Position numbers and translations under genes: made by a program
Notes under the pieces: model-generated
The model's database searches: none
Seen by the model: the letters and a program-made list of their open reading frames with translations, nothing else
Told to the model about the DNA's origin: nothing
DNA from: Ferrovibrio sp965278975
GTDB lineage: Bacteria; Pseudomonadota; Alphaproteobacteria; Ferrovibrionales; Ferrovibrionaceae
Assembly: GCF_965278975.1 (NCBI RefSeq)
Contig: NZ_OZ257126.1
Location: 3,348,001 to 3,412,000, forward strand
DNA length: 64,000 bases
Direction: 5' to 3'
In this document: positions 8,037 to 16,918 of the stretch, piece after piece
Numbering within the stretch: position 1 is the first letter of the stretch
Layout of the letters: each line of letters starts with the position of its first letter

Positions 8037-10763
8037 ATGCGCCTGGTGGTGAATGGAACTGCCCGTGACTATGCCGGTTCGCCGGTGAAGCGCCTGGCCG
8101 ATGTGCTGCGCGATGATTTCGGCCTCACCGGCACCAAGATCGGCTGCAATGCCGGCGATTGCGGTGCCTGCACCGTGATGCTGGATGGCAAGCAGGTCTG
8201 CGCCTGCCTGACGCCGGCGGCGCAAGCCGAAGGCAAGCTGGTGATTACCGTGGAAGGGCTCAAGGCGCATGGCGCCTTGTCGCGGCTGCAACAATCCTTC
8301 CTGCGCCATGGCGCCGCGCAATGCGGCATCTGCACGCCGGGCATGCTGCTGGCCGCCACCGATCTGCTGGCCGGCAATGGCCGCCCCAGCCGGGATGAGG
8401 TGCAGGATGCCCTGGGCGGTGTGCTCTGCCGCTGCACCGGCTATCAGAAGATCATCGAGGCGGTGCTGGATGCGTCACGGCATCAGCCATTGCCCGTTGC
8501 GCCGGAAGCGGGCCAGGCGGTGGGGGCGCGCAGCGTCAAGGTCGATGGCCTTGCCAAGGTGGATGGCGCCGAGAAATACGGCGCCGATTCGATCCCCGCC
8601 GATGCCTTGTGGCTGCGCATCATCCGCAGCCCGCATCATCGCGCCACCTTCAAACTCGGCGATACCACGCCGCTGCTGCAAAAGCATCCCGGCCTGGTGC
8701 GCGTGCTGACGGCTTCCGATGTGCCGCGCAACGGCTATGGCATCTATCCCGATATCAAGGACCAGCCGGTGCTGGCCGATGGTCTGGTGCGCTATCGCGG
8801 CGAGGCCGTGATCGCGCTGGTGGGCAGCCGCGCGGCGGTGGAAGCCGTGCGCGATAGCGAATTACCGCTTACCTATGCCGTGGAGGACCCGCTGCATGGC
8901 GTGACTGCGGCGAGTGCCGCGGGTGCCAGGCTGGTGCAGGCGCAGAAGCCCGGCAACCTGCTGCTGGAAGGCGGCGTGATCAAGGGCGATGTTGCGGCGG
9001 GCTTCGCCGCCTGTGCTGCCGTTGCCAGCGATGTGTTCCAGACCGCTTTTGTCGAGCATGCCTATATCGAGCCGGAAGCCGGCTGGGCGCAGCGGGTGGG
9101 TGACCGTATCGAGGTGCATGCCACGACGCAGACACCCTATATGGACCGCGACGAGATTGCCGGCGTGATGAAAATGCCGCTGGATGCCATCCGCGTGGTG
9201 CCGACGGCCTGCGGTGGCGGCTTCGGCGGCAAGCTGGACCTTTCGGTGCAGCCGCTGATCGCGCTGGCGGCCTGGCTGCTGCAGCGCCCGGTGGCCTGCA
9301 TCTATACCCGGCCGGAAAGCATGGCGGCTTCCACCAAGCGCCATCCGGCAACCATCGTGGCGAAATTCGGCTGCGACAAGGATGGGCATCTGATCGCGGT
9401 GGATACCAAGGCGGATTTCGATACCGGCGCCTATGCCAGTTGGGGCCCGACCGTGGCCAACCGCGTGCCGGTGCATGCCACTGGGCCGTATCATGTGCCG
9501 CATGTACATAACTGGGGCCGCGCCTTCTTCACCAATGCGCCGCCGTCGGGCGCCTTCCGTGGCTTCGGCGTGCCCCAGGCGGCCATCGCCCATGAGGCGC
9601 TGCTGGATGATCTGGCGGAAAAACTCGGCATCGACCGCTTGGAAATCCGCCGCCGCAATGCGCTGCGTGTCGGCCAGGCCACGGCGACCGGCCAGGTGCT
9701 GGAACATTCCGCCGGTCTGCCGGCTTGCCTCGATGCGCTGGAGCCGCATTGGCGGGCCATGCAGGATGAAGCGCAGCGGTTCAATGCCCGGCGCAAGGGG
9801 CTGCGGCGCGGCGTCGGCATCGGCTGCATGTGGTATGGCATCGGCAATACCTCAATGTCGAACCCTTCCGTCATGCGCGTGGCGTTGCGCGCCGATGGCC
9901 GCTTCACGCTCTATAACGGCGCGCTGGATGTCGGCCAGGGCTCGAATACCATCATGACGCAGATCACCGCCGATGCGGTGGGCGCGCCGATGGCGCTGTT
10001 CGATCTGATCACCGGCGATACCGACCGCACCGCCGATGCCGGCAAGACCTCGGCCTCGCGCCAGACCTTTGTTTCCGGCAAGGCCGCCGAATACGCCGGT
10101 ATCGATCTGCGGCGCCAGATCCTGCGCCTGGTCAATGCCGGCGAGCAGGCCGTGTTCCGCTTCGAGGGCCGCACGCTGCTGATCGAGGATGGCGGCAACA
10201 CGCATCGCGTGGCGCTAGATACGCTGCCGCGCGTGGCGGGTGAGGATGTGCTGCTCGGCGAGGGCCGGTTCGATCCGCCGACCACGCCGCTGGATGCCAA
10301 TGGCCAGGGTATTCCCTATGCCACCTATGCTTTCGCGGCGCAGATCGCGCTGGTCGAGGTGGATGCCGAACTCGGCAAGGTGAAGGTGCTGCGCATGGTG
10401 GCGGCGCATGATGTCGGCCGCGCCATCAATCCGCAGCAGGTGGAGGGCCAGATTCATGGCGGCATCGCGCAGGGGCTCGGCCTGGCGCTGATGGAGGAAT
10501 ACATCCCCGGCCGCAGCGAGAACCTGCACGATTATCTGATACCCACCATCGGCGACATGCCGCAGATCGATGTGCTACTGATCGAGGCCGCCGAACCGCT
10601 CGGACCTTATGGTGCCAAGGGCGTCGGTGAGCCGGGCTTGGTGCCGACCGCGCCGGCGATCCTTGGCGCGGTGCGCGATGCGGTGGGCGTGCGCGTTACC
10701 CAGGTGCCGCTGCTGCCGCACCGGCTGCGTGCGCTGACCCGGCAGAAGGAGGCGGCGGAATGA
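8037..10763 (+). CDS. Molybdenum hydroxylase, fused [2Fe-2S] and molybdopterin subunit
   Basis: A 908-residue fusion of the small FeS subunit and the large molybdopterin subunit of a xanthine-dehydrogenase-type enzyme. Such enzymes add an oxo group from water to a carbon beside a ring nitrogen. Residues 1-150 hold both [2Fe-2S] sites: C37, C42, C45 and C57 (plant-ferredoxin type), then C96, C99, C131 and C133. The molybdopterin domain has CGGGFGGKLD, SGAFRGFGVPQ and AKGVGEPGLVPTAP, where the glutamate of GVGE is the expected catalytic base. The ATG at 8037 follows the FAD-subunit stop by 4 bp. The 3' end overlaps the next gene by ATGA. Context suggests an N-heteroaromatic acid substrate such as nicotinate or a relative (inference); xanthine is not excluded. 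Confidence 0.92.
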   Translation: MRLVVNGTARDYAGSPVKRLADVLRDDFGLTGTKIGCNAGDCGACTVMLDGKQVCACLTPAAQAEGKLVITVEGLKAHGALSRLQQSFLRHGAAQCGICTPGMLLAATDLLAGNGRPSRDEVQDALGGVLCRCTGYQKIIEAVLDASRHQPLPVAPEAGQAVGARSVKVDGLAKVDGAEKYGADSIPADALWLRIIRSPHHRATFKLGDTTPLLQKHPGLVRVLTASDVPRNGYGIYPDIKDQPVLADGLVRYRGEAVIALVGSRAAVEAVRDSELPLTYAVEDPLHGVTAASAAGARLVQAQKPGNLLLEGGVIKGDVAAGFAACAAVASDVFQTAFVEHAYIEPEAGWAQRVGDRIEVHATTQTPYMDRDEIAGVMKMPLDAIRVVPTACGGGFGGKLDLSVQPLIALAAWLLQRPVACIYTRPESMAASTKRHPATIVAKFGCDKDGHLIAVDTKADFDTGAYASWGPTVANRVPVHATGPYHVPHVHNWGRAFFTNAPPSGAFRGFGVPQAAIAHEALLDDLAEKLGIDRLEIRRRNALRVGQATATGQVLEHSAGLPACLDALEPHWRAMQDEAQRFNARRKGLRRGVGIGCMWYGIGNTSMSNPSVMRVALRADGRFTLYNGALDVGQGSNTIMTQITADAVGAPMALFDLITGDTDRTADAGKTSASRQTFVSGKAAEYAGIDLRRQILRLVNAGEQAVFRFEGRTLLIEDGGNTHRVALDTLPRVAGEDVLLGEGRFDPPTTPLDANGQGIPYATYAFAAQIALVEVDAELGKVKVLRMVAAHDVGRAINPQQVEGQIHGGIAQGLGLALMEEYIPGRSENLHDYLIPTIGDMPQIDVLLIEAAEPLGPYGAKGVGEPGLVPTAPAILGAVRDAVGVRVTQVPLLPHRLRALTRQKEAAE

Positions 10764-12211
10764 ACGAACTCGCCACGCCGAAGGATGCTGATCTGGTCCG
10801 CTGCGATGCCTGTCCGGTGCTGTGCCGCATCCGCATCGGCAAGACCGGCGCCTGCGACCGCTATGCCAATGTGGATGGCATGCTCACCCGTGTCGATCCG
10901 CTGGTGGTGACGGAACAGGCCGCGAGTTCGGGCCGCAATGTGGTGCCGTTCCTCGCCGGCAGCGAAGCCTGGGATGGCCAGATGATGGCCCCGGCGCCAT
11001 TGCCCGCCTTCGTCACCGGCATCGGCGCCGGTACCACTTATCCCGATTACAAGCCGGCGCCGTTCATCGTTGCTTCCGAACACCAGGGCATCGATATGGT
11101 GACGGTGGTGACCGAGGGCATCTTCAGCTATTGCGGCCTCAAGGTGAAGATCGATACCGACCGCTTTCTCGGGCCGGAGCAGGCGGCGGTGCGGGTGAAT
11201 GGCGAAGCCATCGGCCATGTCACCACCATGGAATACGGCTCGCAGATGCTGTCGCTCGGTGGCGTGCATCATCTGACGGGCGGCAGCAAGAAGGAAGGCA
11301 ACACCACCTGCGATGCGATGCTCAAGCTCGCCAACAAGCAGGCGGTCACCGTCACCATTGATGGCGGTTCGGAAGTGGTGTTGCAGGCCGGCCATGCGCC
11401 GATTGTCAATGGTACGCCGGAGCAGCGCATGCGCGTCGGCTGCGGCTCGGCCACCATCGGCATTTTCGCCAAGCAATGGCATGGCCATGCCGATGAAGTG
11501 ATCGTGGTGGATGACCACATCACCGGCGTGCTTACCGAGCATCAGGCCGGTCGTTTCCTGGACATGCGCCCGGCAGGCATCCGTGTCAGGGGCCGCAAAT
11601 CCACGCCGGGCCGCTATTTCCAGGTTGCCGAACCGGGACTCGGCTGGGGCGGCACCAATGTCTCCGATCCGCTGGAGATCATCGAAAACATCGATGCCAA
11701 GACCGCCTGGCCGGGCATGAAGCTGCTGATGGTTTCCACCACCGGCGAGCATAGCGCCTGGTATGTGCTGGACGAGCAGTTGAAGCCGCAGCCCGCCGAG
11801 ATGCCGGCGCCGATCACCAAGGTGGTGGAGCGCATCGCGGAGAATTGCGAACCGTCGCTTTGCACCGTGCTGTTCATGGCCGGTGCGGGTGGCAGCTTGC
11901 GCGCAGGCGTCACCGAGAATCCGGTGCGGCTGACGATTTCGGTGAAGGACCGCCTCACACGCGTCACCTCCGGCGGTGCGCCGGTGTTTGTGTGGCCGGG
12001 CGGCGGCATCACCTACATGGTGGATGTGCTGGCGATGCCGGATAATTCCTTCGGCTATGTGCCGACGCCGGCTTTGGTGGCGCCCATCGAATTCACCATG
12101 ACGCGCGAGGATTACGCGGCCCTGGGCGGCCACATGGATCATGTGGTGCGGCTGGAGGATGTGCTGCGCGAACCGCGCCTGACGCGCCTTAATCAAAGCG
12201 GTGGCGCATGA
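10760..12211 (+). CDS. hnr: 6-hydroxynicotinate reductase-like FeS protein
   Basis: A 483-residue protein that I recognise as the 6-hydroxynicotinate reductase family. In Eubacterium barkeri that enzyme uses reduced ferredoxin to convert 6-hydroxynicotinate to 1,4,5,6-tetrahydro-6-oxonicotinate. The N-terminus carries the cluster motif CDACPVLCRI with a further cysteine in GACDRY (C15, C18, C22, C32), suited to a [4Fe-4S] site. Glycine-rich segments (FVTGIGAGTTYPDYK, LGWGGTNVSDPL) follow. Start and stop overlap both neighbours by 4 bp, which indicates translational coupling with the hydroxylase and the UPF0280 gene. The name rests on family resemblance; the true ring substrate could differ. 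Confidence 0.82.
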   Translation: MNELATPKDADLVRCDACPVLCRIRIGKTGACDRYANVDGMLTRVDPLVVTEQAASSGRNVVPFLAGSEAWDGQMMAPAPLPAFVTGIGAGTTYPDYKPAPFIVASEHQGIDMVTVVTEGIFSYCGLKVKIDTDRFLGPEQAAVRVNGEAIGHVTTMEYGSQMLSLGGVHHLTGGSKKEGNTTCDAMLKLANKQAVTVTIDGGSEVVLQAGHAPIVNGTPEQRMRVGCGSATIGIFAKQWHGHADEVIVVDDHITGVLTEHQAGRFLDMRPAGIRVRGRKSTPGRYFQVAEPGLGWGGTNVSDPLEIIENIDAKTAWPGMKLLMVSTTGEHSAWYVLDEQLKPQPAEMPAPITKVVERIAENCEPSLCTVLFMAGAGGSLRAGVTENPVRLTISVKDRLTRVTSGGAPVFVWPGGGITYMVDVLAMPDNSFGYVPTPALVAPIEFTMTREDYAALGGHMDHVVRLEDVLREPRLTRLNQSGGA

Positions 12212-13083
12212 GCGGACCGCAGGCGGCGTGGCTGCAATCCGGGCAGGGCCGGCGCCTGCATCTGCAGCATGGCCCTATCGATCTGGTGATCGAGGCTTTC
12301 GGCACGGCCGAATCGGAGCAGGCCGCCTATACCAATGCCTGGGCGCGGTTTCAGACCATCCTGGATGAATTGGTGGCGGAATTGCCGCTGCTGCGCCAGC
12401 CCCTCTCGGGCGCGCATCCCTTGCTGCGCGGCAGGGTGGCACGGCGCATGGCTGCGGCCTGCTGGCCGCATCGGGCTGAATTCATCACACCGATGGCGGC
12501 CGTGGCGGGTTCCGTAGCGGAAGAGATCATCGCCGCCATGAGCGAGGCGGAAGGATTGCGCAAGGCTTATGTGAATAATGGCGGCGATATCGCCTTGCTG
12601 CTGGACGGCAATGAGAGCTTCACCGCGGGCGTGGTCGGCAATGTCGATCAGCCGCATATCGATGCCCGCGCCGAGATTCGCGCCAGCATGCCCTGTCGCG
12701 GCATTGCCACCTCGGGCTGGCGCGGGCGCTCTTTCTCGCGCGGCATCGCCGATGCGGTGACGGTACTGGCGCACAGCGCATCGGAAGCCGATGCCGCTGC
12801 CACCATCATCGCCAATGCGGTGAATGCGGAGCATCCGGCGATCACGCGGCGCGTGGCATCCGATTTGCAACCGGATTCGGATCTTGGCGATCTGCTGGTC
12901 ACCGAGAATGTAGGTGTGCTGCCGATTGCGTTGGTGCTCGAAGCCTTGTCGTCCGGCGCTGCGGTAGCGCATGATCTGAAACGCAACGGCCTGATCCAGG
13001 CAGCCTATCTTTCGCTGCAAGGCGAAACCCATGTAGTAGGGGGTGAGGCTGTTCTCATGAACAGGGCAGGGGGTATGGCATGA
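12208..13083 (+). CDS. UPF0280 family protein (ApbE-like)
   Basis: A 291-residue member of UPF0280, a family of unknown function with distant likeness to the flavin transferase ApbE. Visible blocks are the GPIDLVIEAFG strand, the MAAVAGSVAEEI helix, KAYVNNGGDIALLL, and SGWRGRSFSRGIADAVTVLA, with HPAITRRVA near the C-terminus. The conserved NNGGD is similar to the ApbE metal/flavin region, so flavinylation or another flavin-linked job is possible but unproven. It is translationally coupled to the reductase gene upstream and to the DUF1185 gene downstream by 4-bp overlaps, which argues for a direct role with the reductase. Confidence 0.85.
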   Translation: MSGPQAAWLQSGQGRRLHLQHGPIDLVIEAFGTAESEQAAYTNAWARFQTILDELVAELPLLRQPLSGAHPLLRGRVARRMAAACWPHRAEFITPMAAVAGSVAEEIIAAMSEAEGLRKAYVNNGGDIALLLDGNESFTAGVVGNVDQPHIDARAEIRASMPCRGIATSGWRGRSFSRGIADAVTVLAHSASEADAAATIIANAVNAEHPAITRRVASDLQPDSDLGDLLVTENVGVLPIALVLEALSSGAAVAHDLKRNGLIQAAYLSLQGETHVVGGEAVLMNRAGGMA

Positions 13084-13679
13084 GTCGCGTGGATGTGCGC
13101 AAGTTTTACCTGAGTGTCGAGGAGGCCTTCCATGAGGGCGGCCCGCGCCCGGAAAAGCCGCTGTTGCGTGCCGGTATTGCCGCTGTGCTGCGCAATCCCT
13201 TCGCCGGCCGCTATGAGCCCGACATCATGCCGTTCATGGATGAATTGAAGCCTTTGGGCCTCGAAATGTCGCAGCGCCTGATCAATGCCCTGGGCGGTGA
13301 TCCGAAGCGCATCGAATCCTACGGCAAGGGCAGCATCATCGGCGAGGGCGGCGAGATGGAGCATGGCGCGCTGTGGCATGTGCCGGGCGGCTATGGCATG
13401 CGCGGCGCGCTTGGCGGCCCGAATGGCGGCGACAGCAAGGCCATCGTGCCCAGCGTCACCAAGGTCGGCGGCATGGGCGCCAGCATCGACGTGCCGCTGC
13501 ATCATATCAATGCCGCCTATGTGCGCAGCCATTTCGATGCCTTTGAATTGCGCGTGCCGGATGCGCCGCGCGCCAATGAACTGGTTTACGTCATCGCCAT
13601 GGCCACCGGGCCACGCCTGCATCACCGCGTTGGTGGTTTGCAGGTGCATGAGATCAAGGGCGAGGATGGCTTGCGTTAG
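13080..13679 (+). CDS. DUF1185 (amino acid synthesis family) protein
   Basis: A 199-residue member of the DUF1185 family, annotated only as amino acid synthesis. Typical blocks are VRKFYLSVEEAFHEGG, FAGRYEPDIMPFMDELKPLG, SYGKGSIIGEGGEMEHGALWH and the glycine-rich GMRGALGGPNGGDSKAIVPS. The enzymatic role is not established. It overlaps the UPF0280 gene by 4 bp and ends 58 bp before the binding-protein gene. In this setting it may handle a ring or lactam intermediate, since it sits among the hydroxylase, reductase and hydantoinase genes (inference). Confidence 0.85.
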   Translation: MSRVDVRKFYLSVEEAFHEGGPRPEKPLLRAGIAAVLRNPFAGRYEPDIMPFMDELKPLGLEMSQRLINALGGDPKRIESYGKGSIIGEGGEMEHGALWHVPGGYGMRGALGGPNGGDSKAIVPSVTKVGGMGASIDVPLHHINAAYVRSHFDAFELRVPDAPRANELVYVIAMATGPRLHHRVGGLQVHEIKGEDGLR

Positions 13680-13737
13680 CGTTTCTTCAGTTACACGAAC
13701 GTCAACCCCACAAGAGTGTCAACCAAGGAGAAAACAT

Positions 13738-14946
13738 ATGAATCGCAGGACCTGGTTGCTTACCTCGGCCGTTATCGGCCTTGGCCTTGCCAGCCTCAGC
13801 GCCCCGGCGCAGGCGCAGGACACCATCAAGATCGGCGAAATGAATTCCTACAAGAATTTCGCCGCCTTCCTTGAGCCCTACAAGAAGGGCTGGGAACTGG
13901 CTGTCGAGCAGGCCAATGCCGCCGGCGGCGTGATGGGCAAGAAGATCGAGATCGTCAGCCGCGACGACAACGGCAATCCGGGCGATGCCGTGCGCATCGC
14001 GGAAGAACTGGTGACGCGCGAGAAGGTTTCCTTCCTGATCGGCACCTTCCCGTCCAATGTCGGCCTGGCGGTTGCCAGCTTCGCCAAGGAGAAGAAGGTT
14101 CTGTTCATCGCCGCCGAGCCGCTCACCGACAAGATCGTCTGGGATCAGGGCAACAAGTATACCTATCGCCTGCGCGCCTCCACCTACATGCAGACCGCGA
14201 TGCTGGTGCCGGAGGCGGCCAAGCTGAAGAAGAAGCGCTGGGCCATCGTCTACCCGAACTACGAATACGGCCAGTCGGCCACCGCCGCTTTCAAGCAGCT
14301 TATCAAGGCGGCGCAGCCGGATGTGGAATTCGTCGTCGAGCAGGCGCCGCCGCTTGGCCGCATCGAGGCCGGCGCGGTTGCCGATGCCATCGCCGCCGCC
14401 AAGCCGGATGCGATCTTCTCCTCGCTGTTCGGCCCGGACCTCGCCAAGTTCGTGCGCGAAGGCCAGACCCGCGACCTGTTCAAGAATGTCTCGGTGTTCA
14501 ACCTGCTCGCCGGCGAGCCGGAATATCTCGATCCGCTGAAGGATGAAGCGCCGGTCGGCTGGTGGGTCACCGGCTATCCCTGGTATGCCATCAACACGCC
14601 GGAGCATAAGGCCTTCGCTGATGCCTATCAGAAGAAGTTCAACGATTATCCGCGCCTCGGCTCCATTGTCGGCTATGCCACGGTGCAGTCGGCCGTCGCG
14701 GTGCTGAAGAAGGCCAACACGCTGGACATGGAAAAGCTGGTGGCGGCGATGAAGGGCCTGACCCATTCGACGCCGCTGGGCAACATCACCTATCGCCCGC
14801 AGGACAACCAGTCCACCATGGGCGCCTATGTCGGCAAGATCGGCCTCAAGGATGGCAAGGGCGTGATGACCGATTGGTATTATGCCGATGGCGCCAAGTT
14901 CCTGCCCTCGGATGCCGATGTCGCCAAGATGCGGCCGGCCGAGTAA
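13738..14946 (+). CDS. ABC transporter periplasmic substrate-binding protein (type 1, Leu/Ile/Val-like)
   Basis: Extracytoplasmic binding protein of 402 residues from the ATG at 13738, preceded by a strong AAGGAG. A cleavable signal peptide is evident (MNRRTWLLTS, hydrophobic core, then SAPAQAQ). The mature part starts DTIKIGEMNSY and shows the Peripla_BP_6 pattern: GGVMGKKIEIVSRDDNGNP, FLIGTFPSNVGLAV and WAIVYPNYEYGQSA. It delivers substrate to the permease and ATPases encoded just downstream. Although related to branched-chain amino acid binding proteins, the location within the heterocycle island suggests an aromatic or lactam acid ligand (inference). A strong hairpin follows the stop. Confidence 0.92.
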   Translation: MNRRTWLLTSAVIGLGLASLSAPAQAQDTIKIGEMNSYKNFAAFLEPYKKGWELAVEQANAAGGVMGKKIEIVSRDDNGNPGDAVRIAEELVTREKVSFLIGTFPSNVGLAVASFAKEKKVLFIAAEPLTDKIVWDQGNKYTYRLRASTYMQTAMLVPEAAKLKKKRWAIVYPNYEYGQSATAAFKQLIKAAQPDVEFVVEQAPPLGRIEAGAVADAIAAAKPDAIFSSLFGPDLAKFVREGQTRDLFKNVSVFNLLAGEPEYLDPLKDEAPVGWWVTGYPWYAINTPEHKAFADAYQKKFNDYPRLGSIVGYATVQSAVAVLKKANTLDMEKLVAAMKGLTHSTPLGNITYRPQDNQSTMGAYVGKIGLKDGKGVMTDWYYADGAKFLPSDADVAKMRPAE

Positions 14947-14957
14947 GCACGTCTCCA

Positions 14958-14989
14958 TTCCCCATCCCGGCATCAGCCGGGATGGGGAA
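14958..14989 (+). terminator. 14-bp perfect stem-loop after the binding-protein gene
   Basis: Arms TTCCCCATCCCGGC and GCCGGGATGGGGAA enclose the loop ATCA, followed by the pyrimidine-rich CCTTCTTCTCTC. It lies between the binding-protein stop and the permease start. Such structures commonly cause partial termination or protect the upstream mRNA, giving more binding protein than permease. There is no long U-tract, so full termination is unlikely. Confidence 0.7.
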
Positions 14990-15022
14990 CCTTCTTCTCT
15001 CTAGCCAGACCGGAAAGCGGCC

Positions 15023-16918
15023 TTGCTCGCCAATATCGTCATCCAGTTCATGAATGGCCTTGCCGGCGCGTCGTCGCTGTTCCTGGTCGCCGCCGGCCTG
15101 TCGATCATCTTCGGTGTCAGCCGGATCGTGAATTTCGCCCATGGCTCGCTCTACATGCTGGGCGTCTATCTCTCCTACGCCTTCGTGGAATATCTCGGCC
15201 GCTCGACCCTGTTCGGCTTCTGGGGCGGCGTGGTCATGGCTGCCATTGCGGTCGGCCTGATCGGCGTGGTGATCGAGGTGCTGGTGCTGCGCCGCATCTA
15301 CCGCGCGCCGGAATTGTTCCAGCTGCTCGCCACCTTTGCGCTCGTCCTCGTGATCAAGGATGCCGCGCTCTACATCTGGGGCGCGGAAGATCTCGTCGGC
15401 CCGCGCGCCGCCGGCCTGCGCGGCGCGGTGCAGATCATGGGCAAGCGGTTCCCGGAATATGATCTGTTCCTGATCATCATCGGCCCGGTGGTGCTGGGCC
15501 TGCTGTGGCTGCTGATGAACCGCACGCGCTGGGGCCGCCTGGTGCGCGCCGCGACGCAGGACCGCGAAATGGTCGGCGCGCTTGGCGTCAACCAGAGCAC
15601 GCTGTTTACCGGCGTGTTCTTCCTCGGCGCTTTCCTCGCCGGCCTTGGCGGTGCATTGCAGCTGCCGCGCGAGCCGGCGCAACTGATGCTGGATATCAGC
15701 GTCATCTCCGATGCCTTCGTTGTCGTCGTAGTCGGCGGCATGGGGTCTATCGGCGGCGCCTTCCTCGCCGCACTCCTGATCGCCCAGGCCAAGGCCTTCT
15801 GCATCGGCATCGGCGATGTCACCATTCTCGGCACGGTATTCTCATTCAGCAAGTTCACCCTGGTGGTTGAGTTCGTCATCATGGCCGTGGTGCTGGTGGT
15901 GCGGCCCTGGGGCCTGCTCGGCAAGCAGCAGGGCGCGCAGCGCGGCGCCGGCACGGTGGAGCCGCCGCTCTATCCGCTGAACCAGACTTTCTGGCTCAGC
16001 GTGCTCGGCTGTGTCGTGCTGCTTGGCCTGGTGCCGCTGGCTGGCGATGGCTATGTGCTAGTGTTGCTGATCGATATCGCGGTGTTCGCCCTGTTCGCCG
16101 CCACGCTGCATTTCCTGATGGGGCCGGCGGGCATGGTCAGCTTCGGCCATGCGGCGTATTTCGGCCTCGGCTGCTATGGCGCGGCTTTGGCCTTCCTCAA
16201 GCTCAAGCTGCCGATGGAATTGGCGTTGTTCGCGGCGCCCTTGGCCGGCGGCCTCGGTGCGCTGGTGTTCGGCTGGTTCTGCGTGCGGCTCTCTGGCGTC
16301 TATCTCGCCATGCTGACCCTGGCCTTCGCGCAGATCGCCTGGTCGGTGGTCTACCAGTGGGATGCCTTTACCGGCGGCTCCAACGGCCTGATCGGCCTGT
16401 GGCCATCCGACTGGCTCAAGAACAAGACGCTGTTCTACGCCTTCGCGCTCACGCTCTGCACCGCCGGCATCCTGTTCCTGTGGCGCGTGGTGCATGCGCC
16501 CTTCGGCTATGTGCTGCGGGCCGGCCGTGATTCACCCTTGCGCGCCGATGCCATCGGCATTGATGTGCGCCGCTTCCAGTGGTTCGGCTTCGTGCTGGCC
16601 GGCGTCTTCGCCGGGCTTGCCGGCGGCCTGTTCGCCTTCTCCAAGGGCTCGATCTCGCCAGAAACCCTGGCGGTGCCGCGCTCGGTGGATGGCCTGGTGA
16701 TGGTGCTGCTCGGTGGCGTGCAGACGCTCACCGGCCCGGTGGCGGGCGCGGCCCTGTTCACCTGGCTGCAGGATACCATCGCGCGCAACACCGAATACTG
16801 GCGCGCCATCCTCGGCCTCACCATCCTGGTGATCGTGCTGGCCTTCCCGATGGGCATTGCCGGCTTCCTGAAACTGGCATTCGCCAGACTCCGGCCCCGG
16901 GCGGAGGCTGTGCCATGA
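15023..16918 (+). CDS. Fused ABC permease (LivH-LivM type)
   Basis: Integral membrane protein of 631 residues joining the two permeases that are usually separate LivH and LivM proteins. Residues 1-290 match LivH (NGLAGASSLFLVAAGLSIIF, VNFAHGSLYMLG, GMGSIGGAFLAA). After a short linker (KQQGAQRGAGTVE) residues 310-620 match LivM (GMVSFGHAAYFGLGCYG, SGVYLAMLTLAFAQIAW, LRAGRDSPLRADAIGID). The TTG at 15023 is taken as the start because GGAAAG lies 8 bp upstream; an ATG at 15050 would shorten it by nine residues. The stop overlaps the ATPase start as ATGA. It forms the translocation pore for the substrate bound by the 13738 protein. Confidence 0.9.
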   Translation: MLANIVIQFMNGLAGASSLFLVAAGLSIIFGVSRIVNFAHGSLYMLGVYLSYAFVEYLGRSTLFGFWGGVVMAAIAVGLIGVVIEVLVLRRIYRAPELFQLLATFALVLVIKDAALYIWGAEDLVGPRAAGLRGAVQIMGKRFPEYDLFLIIIGPVVLGLLWLLMNRTRWGRLVRAATQDREMVGALGVNQSTLFTGVFFLGAFLAGLGGALQLPREPAQLMLDISVISDAFVVVVVGGMGSIGGAFLAALLIAQAKAFCIGIGDVTILGTVFSFSKFTLVVEFVIMAVVLVVRPWGLLGKQQGAQRGAGTVEPPLYPLNQTFWLSVLGCVVLLGLVPLAGDGYVLVLLIDIAVFALFAATLHFLMGPAGMVSFGHAAYFGLGCYGAALAFLKLKLPMELALFAAPLAGGLGALVFGWFCVRLSGVYLAMLTLAFAQIAWSVVYQWDAFTGGSNGLIGLWPSDWLKNKTLFYAFALTLCTAGILFLWRVVHAPFGYVLRAGRDSPLRADAIGIDVRRFQWFGFVLAGVFAGLAGGLFAFSKGSISPETLAVPRSVDGLVMVLLGGVQTLTGPVAGAALFTWLQDTIARNTEYWRAILGLTILVIVLAFPMGIAGFLKLAFARLRPRAEAVP

